Below are positions 26,490 through 34,501 of a stretch of 64,000 nucleotides of DNA, in pieces; position 1 is the first letter of the stretch; every line of letters begins with the position of its first letter. The notes below the pieces were generated by a model. The model had not been told where the DNA came from. It did no database searches and worked only from the letters and a program-made list of their open reading frames with translations. Position numbers and translations under genes: made by a program. This DNA is from Algoriphagus sp. AGSA1 (GTDB taxonomy: Bacteria; Bacteroidota; Bacteroidia; Cytophagales; Cyclobacteriaceae), in assembly GCF_021390545.1 (NCBI RefSeq), contig NZ_JAJUWR010000029.1, positions 1-64,000 on the forward strand, written 5' to 3'.

Positions 26490-26515
26490 ATATAATGTTA
26501 ATTTTTAAAACATAC

Positions 26516-26546
26516 TTGTGTTAATAAAAACAACACTCTATCTTAG
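26516..26546 (+). promoter_or_regulatory. Bacteroidota-type promoter with operator between its elements
   Basis: TTG (26516-26518) and TATCTTAG (26539-26546) are 20 bases apart, close to the Bacteroidota housekeeping pattern TTG-N19-21-TAnnTTTG. The inverted repeat GTGTT-N9-AACAC (26518-26536) fills the spacer, the usual place for a repressor site. Transcription would start a few bases before 26560, giving a short leader to the ATG at 26569. Confidence 0.5.
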
Positions 26547-26568
26547 CTGATGTTAAAACAAACCAGAT

Positions 26569-26826
26569 ATGGAAAACCAGGAAAAAATCAGCATCACGAC
26601 AAAGACCTTGGCATCCGGAAATTGCCAGGTTAAATTTTTCATCGAAGATGAGGCTAAGCCCCAATATGGCTATCTGCTAGTGAACGGTCCCAAACCAGTA
26701 GGGGAGATCATCGATGAGATCAAGCGGCGGATGGAAAGAAGAAGAAACGCGGCCTTGAATATGAATCCGTTTTTCCCTGTCCCTGCTTCTCCTGAGGATC
26801 ATAACTTTTATCTATACTCAGCATGA
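26569..26826 (+). CDS. Small protein of unknown function, partner of the S24 regulator
   Basis: The 85-residue protein is acidic in its first half, has an amphipathic helix rich in Arg (EIIDEIKRRMERRRNAAL) and ends with a proline-rich tail (FFPVPASPEDHNFYLYSA). No signal peptide or known motif is seen. Its TGA overlaps the ATG of the regulator gene as ATGA (26823-26826), so the two are translationally coupled and almost certainly co-expressed from the promoter at 26516. It may bind the regulator or its target, but nothing in the sequence says which. Confidence 0.7.
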   Translation: MENQEKISITTKTLASGNCQVKFFIEDEAKPQYGYLLVNGPKPVGEIIDEIKRRMERRRNAALNMNPFFPVPASPEDHNFYLYSA

Positions 26827-27596
26827 AGTGTCTGGCTTCCAACTTACGGTTTTTGCGGAAGCAAAAAGGCATAACCCAAAGTGATCTTGCTGATCAATTG
26901 GATGTGCAGCGCACAATGATTTCTGCCTATGAAGATGGAAGGTCAGAACCTAAGCTTTTGACGCTTGGAAAGCTATCAGATATATTGGATGTAGGGATAG
27001 AGGAGCTGTTGTATCATGATATAAAGGGCAGAGGAAGAAAGGCAGTACAAAAGAGAGGGATCAATATCCTGACTATTGCCTGCGATGAGGATGAGAAAGA
27101 AAATATCACGCTGGTAGGACAAAAAGCCTCCGCTGGATACTTAAATGGGTATGCTGACTCTGAATACATGGAGAGCCTTCCCCAGTTTCAGATTCCTACG
27201 CTTTCCAGACAGGCAACCTATAGGGCTTTTGAGCTTGCCGGGGATTCCATGCTTCCACTGACCTCCGGCACTATAGTGATAGGTGCATATGTGGAGCAGC
27301 TTCAGGATATCAAAAGTGGCAAAACCTATGTGTTGGTGACGGAGACAGAAGGTGTGGTATATAAGCGGGTCTTCAATTACCTACAAGAGAATGGGAAATT
27401 GTATCTTGTCTCGGATAATGAACAATACAAGCCTTATGAGGTGAAAGGGGAGGATGTGATGGAAGTATGGGAGGCAAAGGCCTTTATCAGTACAGACTTC
27501 CCCAATCCCGGTGATAAGAAAAAGCCATTGACCTTAGAAGATCTGGGTGAAATGATCTCGGATATCCGTGCGGATCTGAGAACGCTTAAAGGTTAA
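26823..27596 (+). CDS. XRE-family repressor with self-cleaving S24/LexA-type domain
   Basis: The 257-residue protein has an N-terminal helix-turn-helix (LRKQKGITQSDLADQLDVQR, about 10-62) and a C-terminal peptidase S24 domain. The LexA-type residues are visible: the cleavage pair Ala104-Gly105 (KASAGYLNGY), the nucleophile Ser142 in AGDSMLP and Lys181 in VVYKRV. It resembles phage cI-type repressors and SOS-like regulators, which cut themselves when RecA filaments form. Here it is coupled to a small protein and not to a polymerase or phage gene. Likely autoregulated through the inverted repeats at 26475 and 26518. It overlaps the convergent TIR gene by three bases at the 3' end. Confidence 0.9.
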   Translation: MKCLASNLRFLRKQKGITQSDLADQLDVQRTMISAYEDGRSEPKLLTLGKLSDILDVGIEELLYHDIKGRGRKAVQKRGINILTIACDEDEKENITLVGQKASAGYLNGYADSEYMESLPQFQIPTLSRQATYRAFELAGDSMLPLTSGTIVIGAYVEQLQDIKSGKTYVLVTETEGVVYKRVFNYLQENGKLYLVSDNEQYKPYEVKGEDVMEVWEAKAFISTDFPNPGDKKKPLTLEDLGEMISDIRADLRTLKG

Positions 27597-28669
27597 TCTT
27601 TCCGCATTTCCGCAGTAGCAGGAATTCCGTTGTTGAATGTCTGCCCGACCCAACTTATTCCTCCATCATTTGATCCAAATGTAAATCCATAATTATTTGG
27701 GTCACCAATTATCTTAAATTGGGTGGAATACAGGTAGGTGCCGTCATACTCCCCTGTACCTTCCCCTGTTTTTTGATTGAAAAAGTAGTAGTCGAAAGTA
27801 AAATAAAATCCATCTTGGTTTATTACTATATACCCCATTCTAACGCCCTCTTCCCATATCCACCATTTACCTGAGTAGTCAAAGGATGCTTGGGATGCTG
27901 GTGGGGCAGTATTGTTGTTGTTTGATTCCAGATTTTCATAGGTTACAGTTCCTGCAGGATTATCTTCACTTAAGGTATTGATGTCCGCCTGGCTCAGTTT
28001 ATCGGTTTCAGTAGCAGGAGTGCCATTCAGCCCTTCTTGGTAGCCTTTCTGAAAATCTTCGCTACTGATCATCAATACAATGAGCACTACAAAAATCCCC
28101 AGTACCCATAGATAGTTTTTTGCCCACCAGCTTTTCGGGGGCTTGGGTACATGGACAGGTCTCGGATGGGGAGTAGGTTCTGGTTCAGCTTTCTTTTTTC
28201 TGGGGATAAGTTTGGCAAGCGCTTCTACCAACACGCCTAAATCATATTTCCAGCGTGTGATGGAAATCTCGAAAGTTTGAAGATCGGCCAGTTCCTGTAA
28301 ATCTTCGGGGAGTTGATCTGAGGTAGGTCTGCTGGCACCTTTGAGTAACAAGGGAATCACCCGGGTGTCCGGCCTGCTCAGCGCAGCACTCACTTCCCGA
28401 TGTACCCAGTCTTTCGGTTGAAAAAGTCTCTTGACCCCATTTTCATCCGGGGCACCAAACCAATCCGGCCCAATAGCAACCAGTACTACCTTGCTTTCAG
28501 CCAATGCCTTTTCGATAGCATCGGCAAAGCGGATTCCCGGTTCAAGATTTTCTATATCCAGAAAAACAGCATCCTTCCCAAACTCTTCTTCCAGGGTCTC
28601 TCTGATCCTGTGACAGTCACTTTGGGTGTCTGAATGCCTGTGGCTGAGAAAAATTTTATTCTTTTCCAT
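27593..28669 (-). CDS. Membrane TIR-domain protein with extracytoplasmic beta domain
   Basis: The 358-residue protein starts with a TIR domain (about 1-150: KIFLSHRHSD, AVFLDIENLEPGIRF, KVVLVAIGPDWFG). The segment KDWVHREVSAAL matches the region of human SARM1 that carries its NADase Glu, which places the candidate catalytic residue at Glu92. A basic and proline-rich linker (160-180) leads to one membrane helix (about 186-202, LWVLGIFVVLIVLMI), a low-complexity stalk and a C-terminal beta-rich domain (263-358) with aromatic strands (GKWWIWEEG, GFYFTFDYYFFN). By the positive-inside rule the TIR part is cytoplasmic and the last domain is periplasmic. Prokaryotic TIR proteins often deplete NAD in phage defence. 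Role here is not shown. Confidence 0.85.
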   Translation of the reverse strand: MEKNKIFLSHRHSDTQSDCHRIRETLEEEFGKDAVFLDIENLEPGIRFADAIEKALAESKVVLVAIGPDWFGAPDENGVKRLFQPKDWVHREVSAALSRPDTRVIPLLLKGASRPTSDQLPEDLQELADLQTFEISITRWKYDLGVLVEALAKLIPRKKKAEPEPTPHPRPVHVPKPPKSWWAKNYLWVLGIFVVLIVLMISSEDFQKGYQEGLNGTPATETDKLSQADINTLSEDNPAGTVTYENLESNNNNTAPPASQASFDYSGKWWIWEEGVRMGYIVINQDGFYFTFDYYFFNQKTGEGTGEYDGTYLYSTQFKIIGDPNNYGFTFGSNDGGISWVGQTFNNGIPATAEMRKD

Positions 28670-28673
28670 AAAA

Positions 28674-28712
28674 AACCTGATTCATTCTATCTAAAGTTAA
28701 GTGAATCAGGTT
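28674..28712 (-). terminator. Hairpin terminator between the 253-residue gene and the TIR gene
   Basis: AACCTGATTCA (28674-28684) and TGAATCAGGTT (28702-28712) form an 11-bp stem; on the minus strand a T run follows and ends at the ATG of the TIR gene (28669). It could act as an attenuator, and it occupies the place of the TIR ribosome binding site. Confidence 0.7.
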
Positions 28713-28737
28713 CTTATTTTCAAGATATTGTGGTTTT

Positions 28738-29499
28738 TTATTCTTCTAGCAGATTTTCAAATCCATCTTTTATCTTTCCAACTGCATCAAAGGAGCTGTC
28801 AATGTTGACTACCCCTTTGCCTAGCTCATGCCAATAGCCGTCTCCACATTCTATGTATGAGCCTTCCTTTGTAGGGGCGTCTTCCTTGGCGATTTCGTAA
28901 TTATAATCAGGAGAAAATACCAGCTTCATCAACTGTACAGCATATTCCCAATTGATGATCCGAGACATATGTTTAGTCAGGAAGACAGCTTCTCTGGTAG
29001 AAAAATTCATGGTAATGGAGCAGTCGCTTTTTTCTTCTCCGGCCACCTGACGATAGTTGACAGTGAGCGGTGCTTCCTTCTTGGCAGTCTCATATATTGC
29101 CTGGATTACATCCTGGGCGAGTAGTTGCCATCCTTCCTGCTCTGCTGGAGCCTTTGCCTGCTGGGGTTTGCCATTCTCCAGGGCCGCGATAGTAATCCCA
29201 CCTTCGGTAATGATTTTACCACTCCATTTGCTTGCTTCATAGTGCTTGGACACTACTTTCTTCCACACCCGATCCAATGTGCCTTTAAATGTGTAATCAT
29301 CATTTAAAGTAAACCCTTCGTCCAGTATTTCCTCTTCAGACAGATCTTCTCTGTCCGTGTAATGTATATCCAGCTCAGCTACTAAATCAGAAGTGCTCCA
29401 ATCCAGAGAAAGTCTATATACATGGCTATATGGAGGTGGAATAACACCTGAATCAAATTCAATGATAATGCCGGTAGTCTGGTCGTTACTCTTTTTCAT
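28738..29499 (-). CDS. Protein of unknown function
   Basis: The 253-residue protein lacks a signal peptide and membrane helices. It is acidic, with an N-terminal beta-rich part (SHVYRLSLDWSTSDLVAELD) and a helical middle part (GWQLLAQDVIQAIYETAKKEAPLTV). I do not recognise the family. It is encoded on the same strand as the TIR gene, separated from it by a terminator-like hairpin, so the pair may form a conditional operon. The next upstream gene on this strand is the DUF2141 protein, 35 bases away. Confidence 0.75.
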   Translation of the reverse strand: MKKSNDQTTGIIIEFDSGVIPPPYSHVYRLSLDWSTSDLVAELDIHYTDREDLSEEEILDEGFTLNDDYTFKGTLDRVWKKVVSKHYEASKWSGKIITEGGITIAALENGKPQQAKAPAEQEGWQLLAQDVIQAIYETAKKEAPLTVNYRQVAGEEKSDCSITMNFSTREAVFLTKHMSRIINWEYAVQLMKLVFSPDYNYEIAKEDAPTKEGSYIECGDGYWHELGKGVVNIDSSFDAVGKIKDGFENLLEE

Positions 29500-29533
29500 T
29501 GCTGCAAAAGTACGCCTTTTACCTCAAAATCTT

Positions 29534-29962
29534 TTAGCGGAGTTCAATATCAAATTGAGTAGTAACAGCGGGGTTTACTTTTTTACTGCATTTGGAGAAG
29601 GAAGGCACACCAAAAAGCAGACTTGGATTGTTGGAAAATCCAAAGGAATCGAGTGGATATCCTACTTTGTTTTTTCGGATCTTCCCGTCTTCGTCATGAT
29701 CATGAAAGACCGTAACAGCATAATTCCCGGGTGGAACATCTGCGATTGTCTTTCTGGCCACCTTATTTTCAATTGGGATGGTGAGCATTTTCCAGGCTTT
29801 ATCCAGTGATTCAGGCCATCCATCATCCTTATTAAAAATGAGCACCTGAACCACTCCCTCCTCTGAAGAAGTTTCAGAAATGCTGATTTCAATAGTGCCA
29901 GAATCCCTTTGATCTTGAGTGCTGGCTAGCAATAAGAAAAGGCTAAATATGGCTAGTTTCAT
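29534..29962 (-). CDS. DUF2141 secreted protein
   Basis: The 142-residue protein has a signal peptide (MKLAIFSLFLLLAS) and the DUF2141 pattern: GVVQVLIFNKDDGWPES, IADVPPGNYAVTVFHDHDEDGKI and a GYPLDSFGFSNNP segment. The family is widespread in Bacteroidota and cyanobacteria; its function is unknown. It reads towards the 253-residue gene. Its start is clear, because the Met precedes an intact signal peptide. Confidence 0.9.
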   Translation of the reverse strand: MKLAIFSLFLLLASTQDQRDSGTIEISISETSSEEGVVQVLIFNKDDGWPESLDKAWKMLTIPIENKVARKTIADVPPGNYAVTVFHDHDEDGKIRKNKVGYPLDSFGFSNNPSLLFGVPSFSKCSKKVNPAVTTQFDIELR

Positions 29963-30096
29963 TTTCGGTTTTTGGAGTTAATGACATGTTCCTTTATGAA
30001 ATATGAAAGAGGTGGATTATGTTTATCGAATTTGGATGCCGTGAGGCAGGGAATTCCTCAGCCTAAGCAGATCAGTGGAGGTGGTTTTCATCAGGT

Positions 30097-31185
30097 TCAG
30101 TTCCCCAGATTTTCAATGGTTTTCAACCGGTTGATTTTACCTGACTCTGTTCTTGCGAACGCCTGAATGATAAAAATGTTTTTAGGAATTTCGAATCGGG
30201 TTAATACTTTCTTCAGCTCAAACAAAAGATTTTCGGTTTTCTCTGACCCATGGTTACTTTCTATTGCCAGACATAATTTCTCTCCGAGTCTATCATCTTT
30301 TTTCCCGAAAAAGAAGAATGATGAAGTAGGGAAAAAACTGTAAATGGTGGCTTCCGATTTTGATTCCAAAAGCTCAGGGTGGAGTTTCACCCCACCTGAA
30401 TTGACTACAAAGTCTGCCCTTCCCAGCCATCGGAATGAACTGTTATCCACTAATTCCACCAAATCATTCGTCTGAACTTTTTTGTAGTTGCTTGAAGCTG
30501 ATGTTATCCAAAGTGCGCTGCGCCCATCCAGTCCAAATTCTACATCAGGCAGGAAAGAATAGATCAACTCTCCGGAAGTGATTTTAGCCAAAGCGATATG
30601 GGACACGGTCTCGGTCATACCATAAGTTTGGTAGGCCTGGATGTCATTTTCTAGTAGTTTCTCCTTCAGGGCAGATGAAATGGGGGCACCACCGATAATG
30701 AGGTGATCTATAGCTTTCAGCTTCTTAAGTGAGGATTTATCAGCTAGGCATGTTTCTACTTGCAGAGGAACCATCGCTACAAAATCGGCTAGTACCCTTA
30801 ATCCTCCCAGTGGGTTTGACTTAGGTTCAGCTAGGTGGATAGGACTGTTCCATACCATTGCCCGTACCAGCATCATTTTGCCAGCGATGTATCGTGGGTC
30901 TAGACAGCAGAGCAAGGTAGAGCCTTCATCTGTACGGAAAAATGACTGGGTTCCCTTTGCACTGGCAATCATTTGAGCTCGGGAAATCTCTATTTCTTTT
31001 GGTGTTCCTGTGGATCCCGATGTCTGCTGCACAAAACTGGTGGATCCTGATAGCCAACTCCCGCAAAATTCCATTGCTGCCTGCGCATAATAAGGGAAAT
31101 CGGCAATGTCCAGGCCAAGATCCGTCAGGTTTTGAAATTTGTATTTACCGAAAGTAAGTTGAAACATTTTCTTGTTACTGTTCAT
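30097..31185 (-). CDS. menE: o-Succinylbenzoate-CoA ligase
   Basis: The 362-residue protein is an ANL-family acyl-CoA synthetase of the short MenE type: P-loop QQTSGSTGTPKEIE, substrate block YQTYGMTETVSHIA, hinge region WLGRADFVVNSGGVKLHPEL and the C-terminal lysine motif TESGKINRLKT. MenE makes o-succinylbenzoyl-CoA in menaquinone synthesis. MenB is encoded divergently, 90 bases away, which supports the assignment. The start could also be the Met at 31167 (MFQLTFGKYK). Confidence 0.9.
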   Translation of the reverse strand: MNSNKKMFQLTFGKYKFQNLTDLGLDIADFPYYAQAAMEFCGSWLSGSTSFVQQTSGSTGTPKEIEISRAQMIASAKGTQSFFRTDEGSTLLCCLDPRYIAGKMMLVRAMVWNSPIHLAEPKSNPLGGLRVLADFVAMVPLQVETCLADKSSLKKLKAIDHLIIGGAPISSALKEKLLENDIQAYQTYGMTETVSHIALAKITSGELIYSFLPDVEFGLDGRSALWITSASSNYKKVQTNDLVELVDNSSFRWLGRADFVVNSGGVKLHPELLESKSEATIYSFFPTSSFFFFGKKDDRLGEKLCLAIESNHGSEKTENLLFELKKVLTRFEIPKNIFIIQAFARTESGKINRLKTIENLGN

Positions 31186-31275
31186 GCCTTTTCCCGAAGG
31201 TAAGTATCCTTCTTCAAAATTCGGGGAAGGCTGTTATCTTGCAAAAGAATTAGATTTTTACCCAAATCGAAAGAT

Positions 31276-32109
31276 ATGAACTGGATCACTGTAAAAGAAT
31301 ACGAAGATATCACCTATAAAAAATGCGATGGAGTAGCAAGAATTGCCTTCAACAGGCCGGAAGTGAGAAATGCCTTTCGTCCAAAAACCACCGCTGAACT
31401 GTACGATGCTTTTTACGATGCCCAGGAAGATACTTCCATCGGTGTAGTCTTACTGAGTGGGGAAGGGCCGTCCGCAAAAGATGGTGGTTGGGCATTTTGC
31501 TCTGGCGGAGACCAAAAGGCCAGAGGAAATCAAGGCTATGTAGGGGAGGACGGGTATCATCGCTTAAATATCCTGGAAGTGCAACGTCTGATCCGTTTTA
31601 TGCCTAAAGTGGTGATAGCAGTAGTTCCCGGCTGGGCTGTTGGGGGAGGACATAGCCTGCACGTGGTCTGTGATCTAACCCTGGCGAGTAAAGAGCATGC
31701 GATATTCAAACAGACTGATGCTGATGTGACCAGCTTCGATGGTGGTTACGGCTCTGCTTATCTGGCAAAAATGGTAGGGCAAAAAAAAGCACGTGAGATT
31801 TTCTTCCTTGGAAGAAACTATTCCGCCAAAGAAGCCTACGAAATGGGTATGGTGAATGCGGTGATCCCTCACGCTGAACTTGAGTCAACAGCATATGAGT
31901 GGGCTCAGGAGATATTGGCTAAGTCACCTACTTCCATTAAGATGCTGAAGTTTGCGATGAACCTGACGGATGACGGTATGGTCGGCCAGCAGGTTTTTGC
32001 CGGAGAGGCGACTCGATTGGCTTATGGTACAGAAGAGGCTAAGGAAGGTAGGAATGCTTTTTTGGAAAAGAGAAAGCCGGATTTTGGCAAGAATAAGTGG
32101 ATACCGTAA
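31276..32109 (+). CDS. menB: 1,4-Dihydroxy-2-naphthoyl-CoA synthase
   Basis: The 277-residue protein is a crotonase-fold enzyme with the MenB markers: FNRPEVRNAFRPKT, SGGDQKARG, the oxyanion block VVPGWAVGGGHSLHVVCDLT, QTDADVTSFDGGYGSAYLA, and the C-terminal GRNAFLEKRKPDF. It closes the second ring of menaquinone by converting o-succinylbenzoyl-CoA. Length is normal. A hairpin terminator follows at 32151. Confidence 0.96.
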   Translation: MNWITVKEYEDITYKKCDGVARIAFNRPEVRNAFRPKTTAELYDAFYDAQEDTSIGVVLLSGEGPSAKDGGWAFCSGGDQKARGNQGYVGEDGYHRLNILEVQRLIRFMPKVVIAVVPGWAVGGGHSLHVVCDLTLASKEHAIFKQTDADVTSFDGGYGSAYLAKMVGQKKAREIFFLGRNYSAKEAYEMGMVNAVIPHAELESTAYEWAQEILAKSPTSIKMLKFAMNLTDDGMVGQQVFAGEATRLAYGTEEAKEGRNAFLEKRKPDFGKNKWIP

Positions 32110-32150
32110 AGAGATAATAGTAGTAAGACATTAGTATCAAGAATTAACAA

Positions 32151-32199
32151 ATTAGAGCCAAGAAGCTAGATCGGAATAGCCTAGAATCTTGGCTCTAAT
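32151..32199. terminator. Terminator of menB
   Basis: ATTAGAGCCAAGA (32151-32163) and TCTTGGCTCTAAT (32187-32199) form a perfect 13-bp stem and are followed by ATTTTTTC. It can serve the convergent DJ-1 gene as well. Confidence 0.85.
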
Positions 32200-32284
32200 A
32201 TTTTTTCTAAAGTACTTTTTTTGTGAGAAGCACATATTGCTATTTGTCACATCGGACATCGGTCACCTGACACCAAACATTTTG

Positions 32285-32860
32285 TCAAATCTCGATTTTT
32301 GCTCCCAGCACTTTCAGAAATTCACGGATCCAGGCTGGATGACCCGGCCAGGCTGGGGATGTGACCAGATTGCCATCCACATATGCGTCCGTGGCAGGAA
32401 TATCCTGAAAATCCCCGCCAGCTATAGTCACTTCCGGGCCGACAGCAGGATAGGCGGTCAACTTTCTGCCTTTAACAACACCTGCTGCTGTAAGAATCTG
32501 TATCCCATGACATACCGCGGCCACAGGTTTATTGGTATCAAAGAAGTGTTTGACGATTTCCAATAACTTGTGGTTTAACCTCAAATATTCGGGAGCCCGT
32601 CCACCGGCGATTGCGAGTCCCACATAATCATCCACATCGACCTGATCAAAGGAATAACTCAGCATAAAGTTGTGACCAGGTTTCTCAGTATAGGTTAGGT
32701 CCCCCTCAAAGTCATGGATAGCAGTTTTGACTGTTTCTCCCTTTTTCTTCCCTGGGCAAACGGAATGAACTTCATAGCCTACCATTTCCAGCATTTGGAC
32801 CGGCACCATGGTTTCGTAATCTTCTGCGAAATCCCCTGTGAGGAATAATATCTTTTTCAT
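32285..32860 (-). CDS. DJ-1/PfpI family protein
   Basis: The start is placed at 32860 (MKKILFLTGDFAEDYE), the typical DJ-1/PfpI opening; the frame stays open to 32941 but the extra residues look like leader. The nucleophile elbow is AAVCHGIQIL, with Glu at the DFAEDYE position. DJ-1/PfpI members act as chaperones, glyoxalase III or deglycases, or peptidases; this one is closest in look to the PfpI-type, but the reaction cannot be told. It converges with menB. Confidence 0.9.
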   Translation of the reverse strand: MKKILFLTGDFAEDYETMVPVQMLEMVGYEVHSVCPGKKKGETVKTAIHDFEGDLTYTEKPGHNFMLSYSFDQVDVDDYVGLAIAGGRAPEYLRLNHKLLEIVKHFFDTNKPVAAVCHGIQILTAAGVVKGRKLTAYPAVGPEVTIAGGDFQDIPATDAYVDGNLVTSPAWPGHPAWIREFLKVLGAKIEI

Positions 32861-33042
32861 GATTTTGTAGTTAGTGTATTTGAAAAGTAGGTAGGATTCT
32901 ACTTGACTTAAGTATCTAAATTTAAAAAAATCTCTCTTCAAGCGTATGAACTTCTGGTTAAGTTTTGCTAATCAGCTTGGTTTGTGTGGAAATGGAAATT
33001 GAAAGACGTTTTTTCCGGTTGTTTTTTTTATGCAACTTATAC

Positions 33043-33070
33043 CATTAACCATTAACCATTAACCATTAAC
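33043..33070. repeat. Heptanucleotide tandem repeat, four units of CATTAAC
   Basis: CATTAAC occurs four times in a row, ending ten bases before the GTG start of the hydrolase gene. The units contain stops in the reading frame, so they are not coding; a change in number would shift the distance between promoter and start codon. Confidence 0.85.
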
Positions 33071-33080
33071 GTAATATTCT

Positions 33081-33917
33081 GTGAAGCATTTGGAAACTTC
33101 TTATCAGACTCATGACGGTCTGGAACTCTATTTACAAGCTTGGATACCTGAGACTGCAAAAGCTGCATTGTTGCTTGTACATGGCTTGGGAGAGCATAGT
33201 TCAAGATACAAGCATTTGGTTGAGATGTTAAATGACATAGGATTGTCCGTTTTTACTTTTGATGGGAGAGGTCATGGTAAATCCGCAAAAGGTAAGCCGG
33301 ATGCATATTTTGACTCTGCCGAAGATTATCTCCAGGACATTGATGCTTTGTTTGGCAAGGTAAAATCGTATGCTCCCGGTTTACCAATTTTCATCTATGG
33401 TCATAGCATGGGAGGAGGATTGGTGGCCGCATACGTATTGAAATATAAACCAGGAGCCACAGGTGTGATTTTAAGCTCACCGGCAATAATGGAGGCAGAA
33501 GGCACACCAAAGCTCCTGAAGGTAATTTCTGGGGTGGTCAGTAGGTATTTACCAAGGCTAAAAGCTTTGAAACTGAATGCCAACAAGATTTCAAGAATCC
33601 CGGAAGAAGTATCCAGCTACCTTAGTGATCCACTGATTTATACTCAAGCTATTCCTGCAAGAACAGGCTATGAATTGTTGCAAATAATGAAGTATATCCA
33701 AGAAAATGCCGAGAGCTTTAGCTTGCCATTTTTGCTCATTCATGGATCCGCGGATGAGCTTACCAATCCGCACGGTTCAGAATTGCTTTTCGAAAAAGCT
33801 GCTTCTAGTGACAAAACCCTGAAAATATTCTCCGGAGGATACCATGAATTGGTCAATGATCTGGATAGGGAAGAGGTAATGGCGCTGATTGTGGATTGGA
33901 TAAAGGATAGGATCTAA
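33081..33917 (+). CDS. Alpha/beta hydrolase, monoacylglycerol-lipase-like
   Basis: The 278-residue protein starts with GTG (33081). It has the lysophospholipase/monoacylglycerol-lipase pattern: LLVHGLGEHSSRY, FDGRGHGKS, nucleophile Ser109 in YGHSMGGGL, Asp in HGSADELTN and His in GGYHELVND. Predicted to cleave monoglycerides or other esters in the cytoplasm; no signal peptide is present. The 3' end overlaps the convergent VOC gene by four bases. The heptamer array lies directly upstream. Confidence 0.9.
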   Translation: MKHLETSYQTHDGLELYLQAWIPETAKAALLLVHGLGEHSSRYKHLVEMLNDIGLSVFTFDGRGHGKSAKGKPDAYFDSAEDYLQDIDALFGKVKSYAPGLPIFIYGHSMGGGLVAAYVLKYKPGATGVILSSPAIMEAEGTPKLLKVISGVVSRYLPRLKALKLNANKISRIPEEVSSYLSDPLIYTQAIPARTGYELLQIMKYIQENAESFSLPFLLIHGSADELTNPHGSELLFEKAASSDKTLKIFSGGYHELVNDLDREEVMALIVDWIKDRI

Positions 33918-34405
33918 ATCTCAGCCAAAAGTCCATTGATGTCCAGTTGCCGTGTGTACATCATGATACTTCCGTCAGGGTTGAGAGGCCAGTCTTCTTT
34001 AGCCCTGTCCCAGTATAATTCCACACCGTTTTCATCAGGATCATCCAAATACAAGGCTTCTGAAACTCCATGATCTGCCGCACCGGTAAGTGGATAGTTT
34101 GCATCTACGAGCCTTTTCAAGAGTACGGCCAAATCACGTCTGCTTGGAAGAAGAATAGCCGTGTGGAAAAGCCCTGCGGTATTCTTAGGAGCAGGCCTTC
34201 CCCCTTTGCTCTGCCAGGTATTCAGTCCAATGTGATGATGGTATCCTCCCGCTGATATAAACGCTGCATCTTGCCCGTACATAGTGACAAGTTCAAAACC
34301 CAATAAGCCCTGATAGAAATCCAATGACCTCTGGAGGTCGGATACTTTCAAATGAACATGGCCAATGCGGGTGGCGGCGGGAATGGTATAGTTGGGAAGA
34401 TCCAT
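33914..34405 (-). CDS. VOC-family protein (extradiol-dioxygenase-like)
   Basis: The 163-residue protein begins with RIGHVHLKVSDLQRSLDFY, the usual vicinal-oxygen-chelate opening, and has HTAILLPSRRDL and NGVELYWDRA, which give the His-His-Glu metal triad of the extradiol dioxygenase branch (CatE-like). Substrate is unknown. It converges with the hydrolase gene, and an AT-rich inverted repeat lies just upstream of its start. Confidence 0.9.
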   Translation of the reverse strand: MDLPNYTIPAATRIGHVHLKVSDLQRSLDFYQGLLGFELVTMYGQDAAFISAGGYHHHIGLNTWQSKGGRPAPKNTAGLFHTAILLPSRRDLAVLLKRLVDANYPLTGAADHGVSEALYLDDPDENGVELYWDRAKEDWPLNPDGSIMMYTRQLDINGLLAEI

Positions 34406-34415
34406 GAGTTTGAAG

Positions 34416-34485
34416 TTTGAGATTTGAAATTAACCGAACTGACCCTTGGTTAGTGCCAGAATTATGGAAAATCTCAAATCTCAAA
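34416..34485. repeat. Inverted repeat upstream of the VOC gene
   Basis: TTTGAGATTTGA (34416-34427) and TCAAATCTCAAA (34474-34485) are perfect complements, 46 bases apart. The loop holds GAACTGACCCTTGG-type sequence. It sits between the VOC start and the end of the GH67 gene on the same strand and could be a terminator for the latter or a dispersed repeat. Confidence 0.65.
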
Positions 34486-34501
34486 TAAGAAATTTCAAAT
34501 T

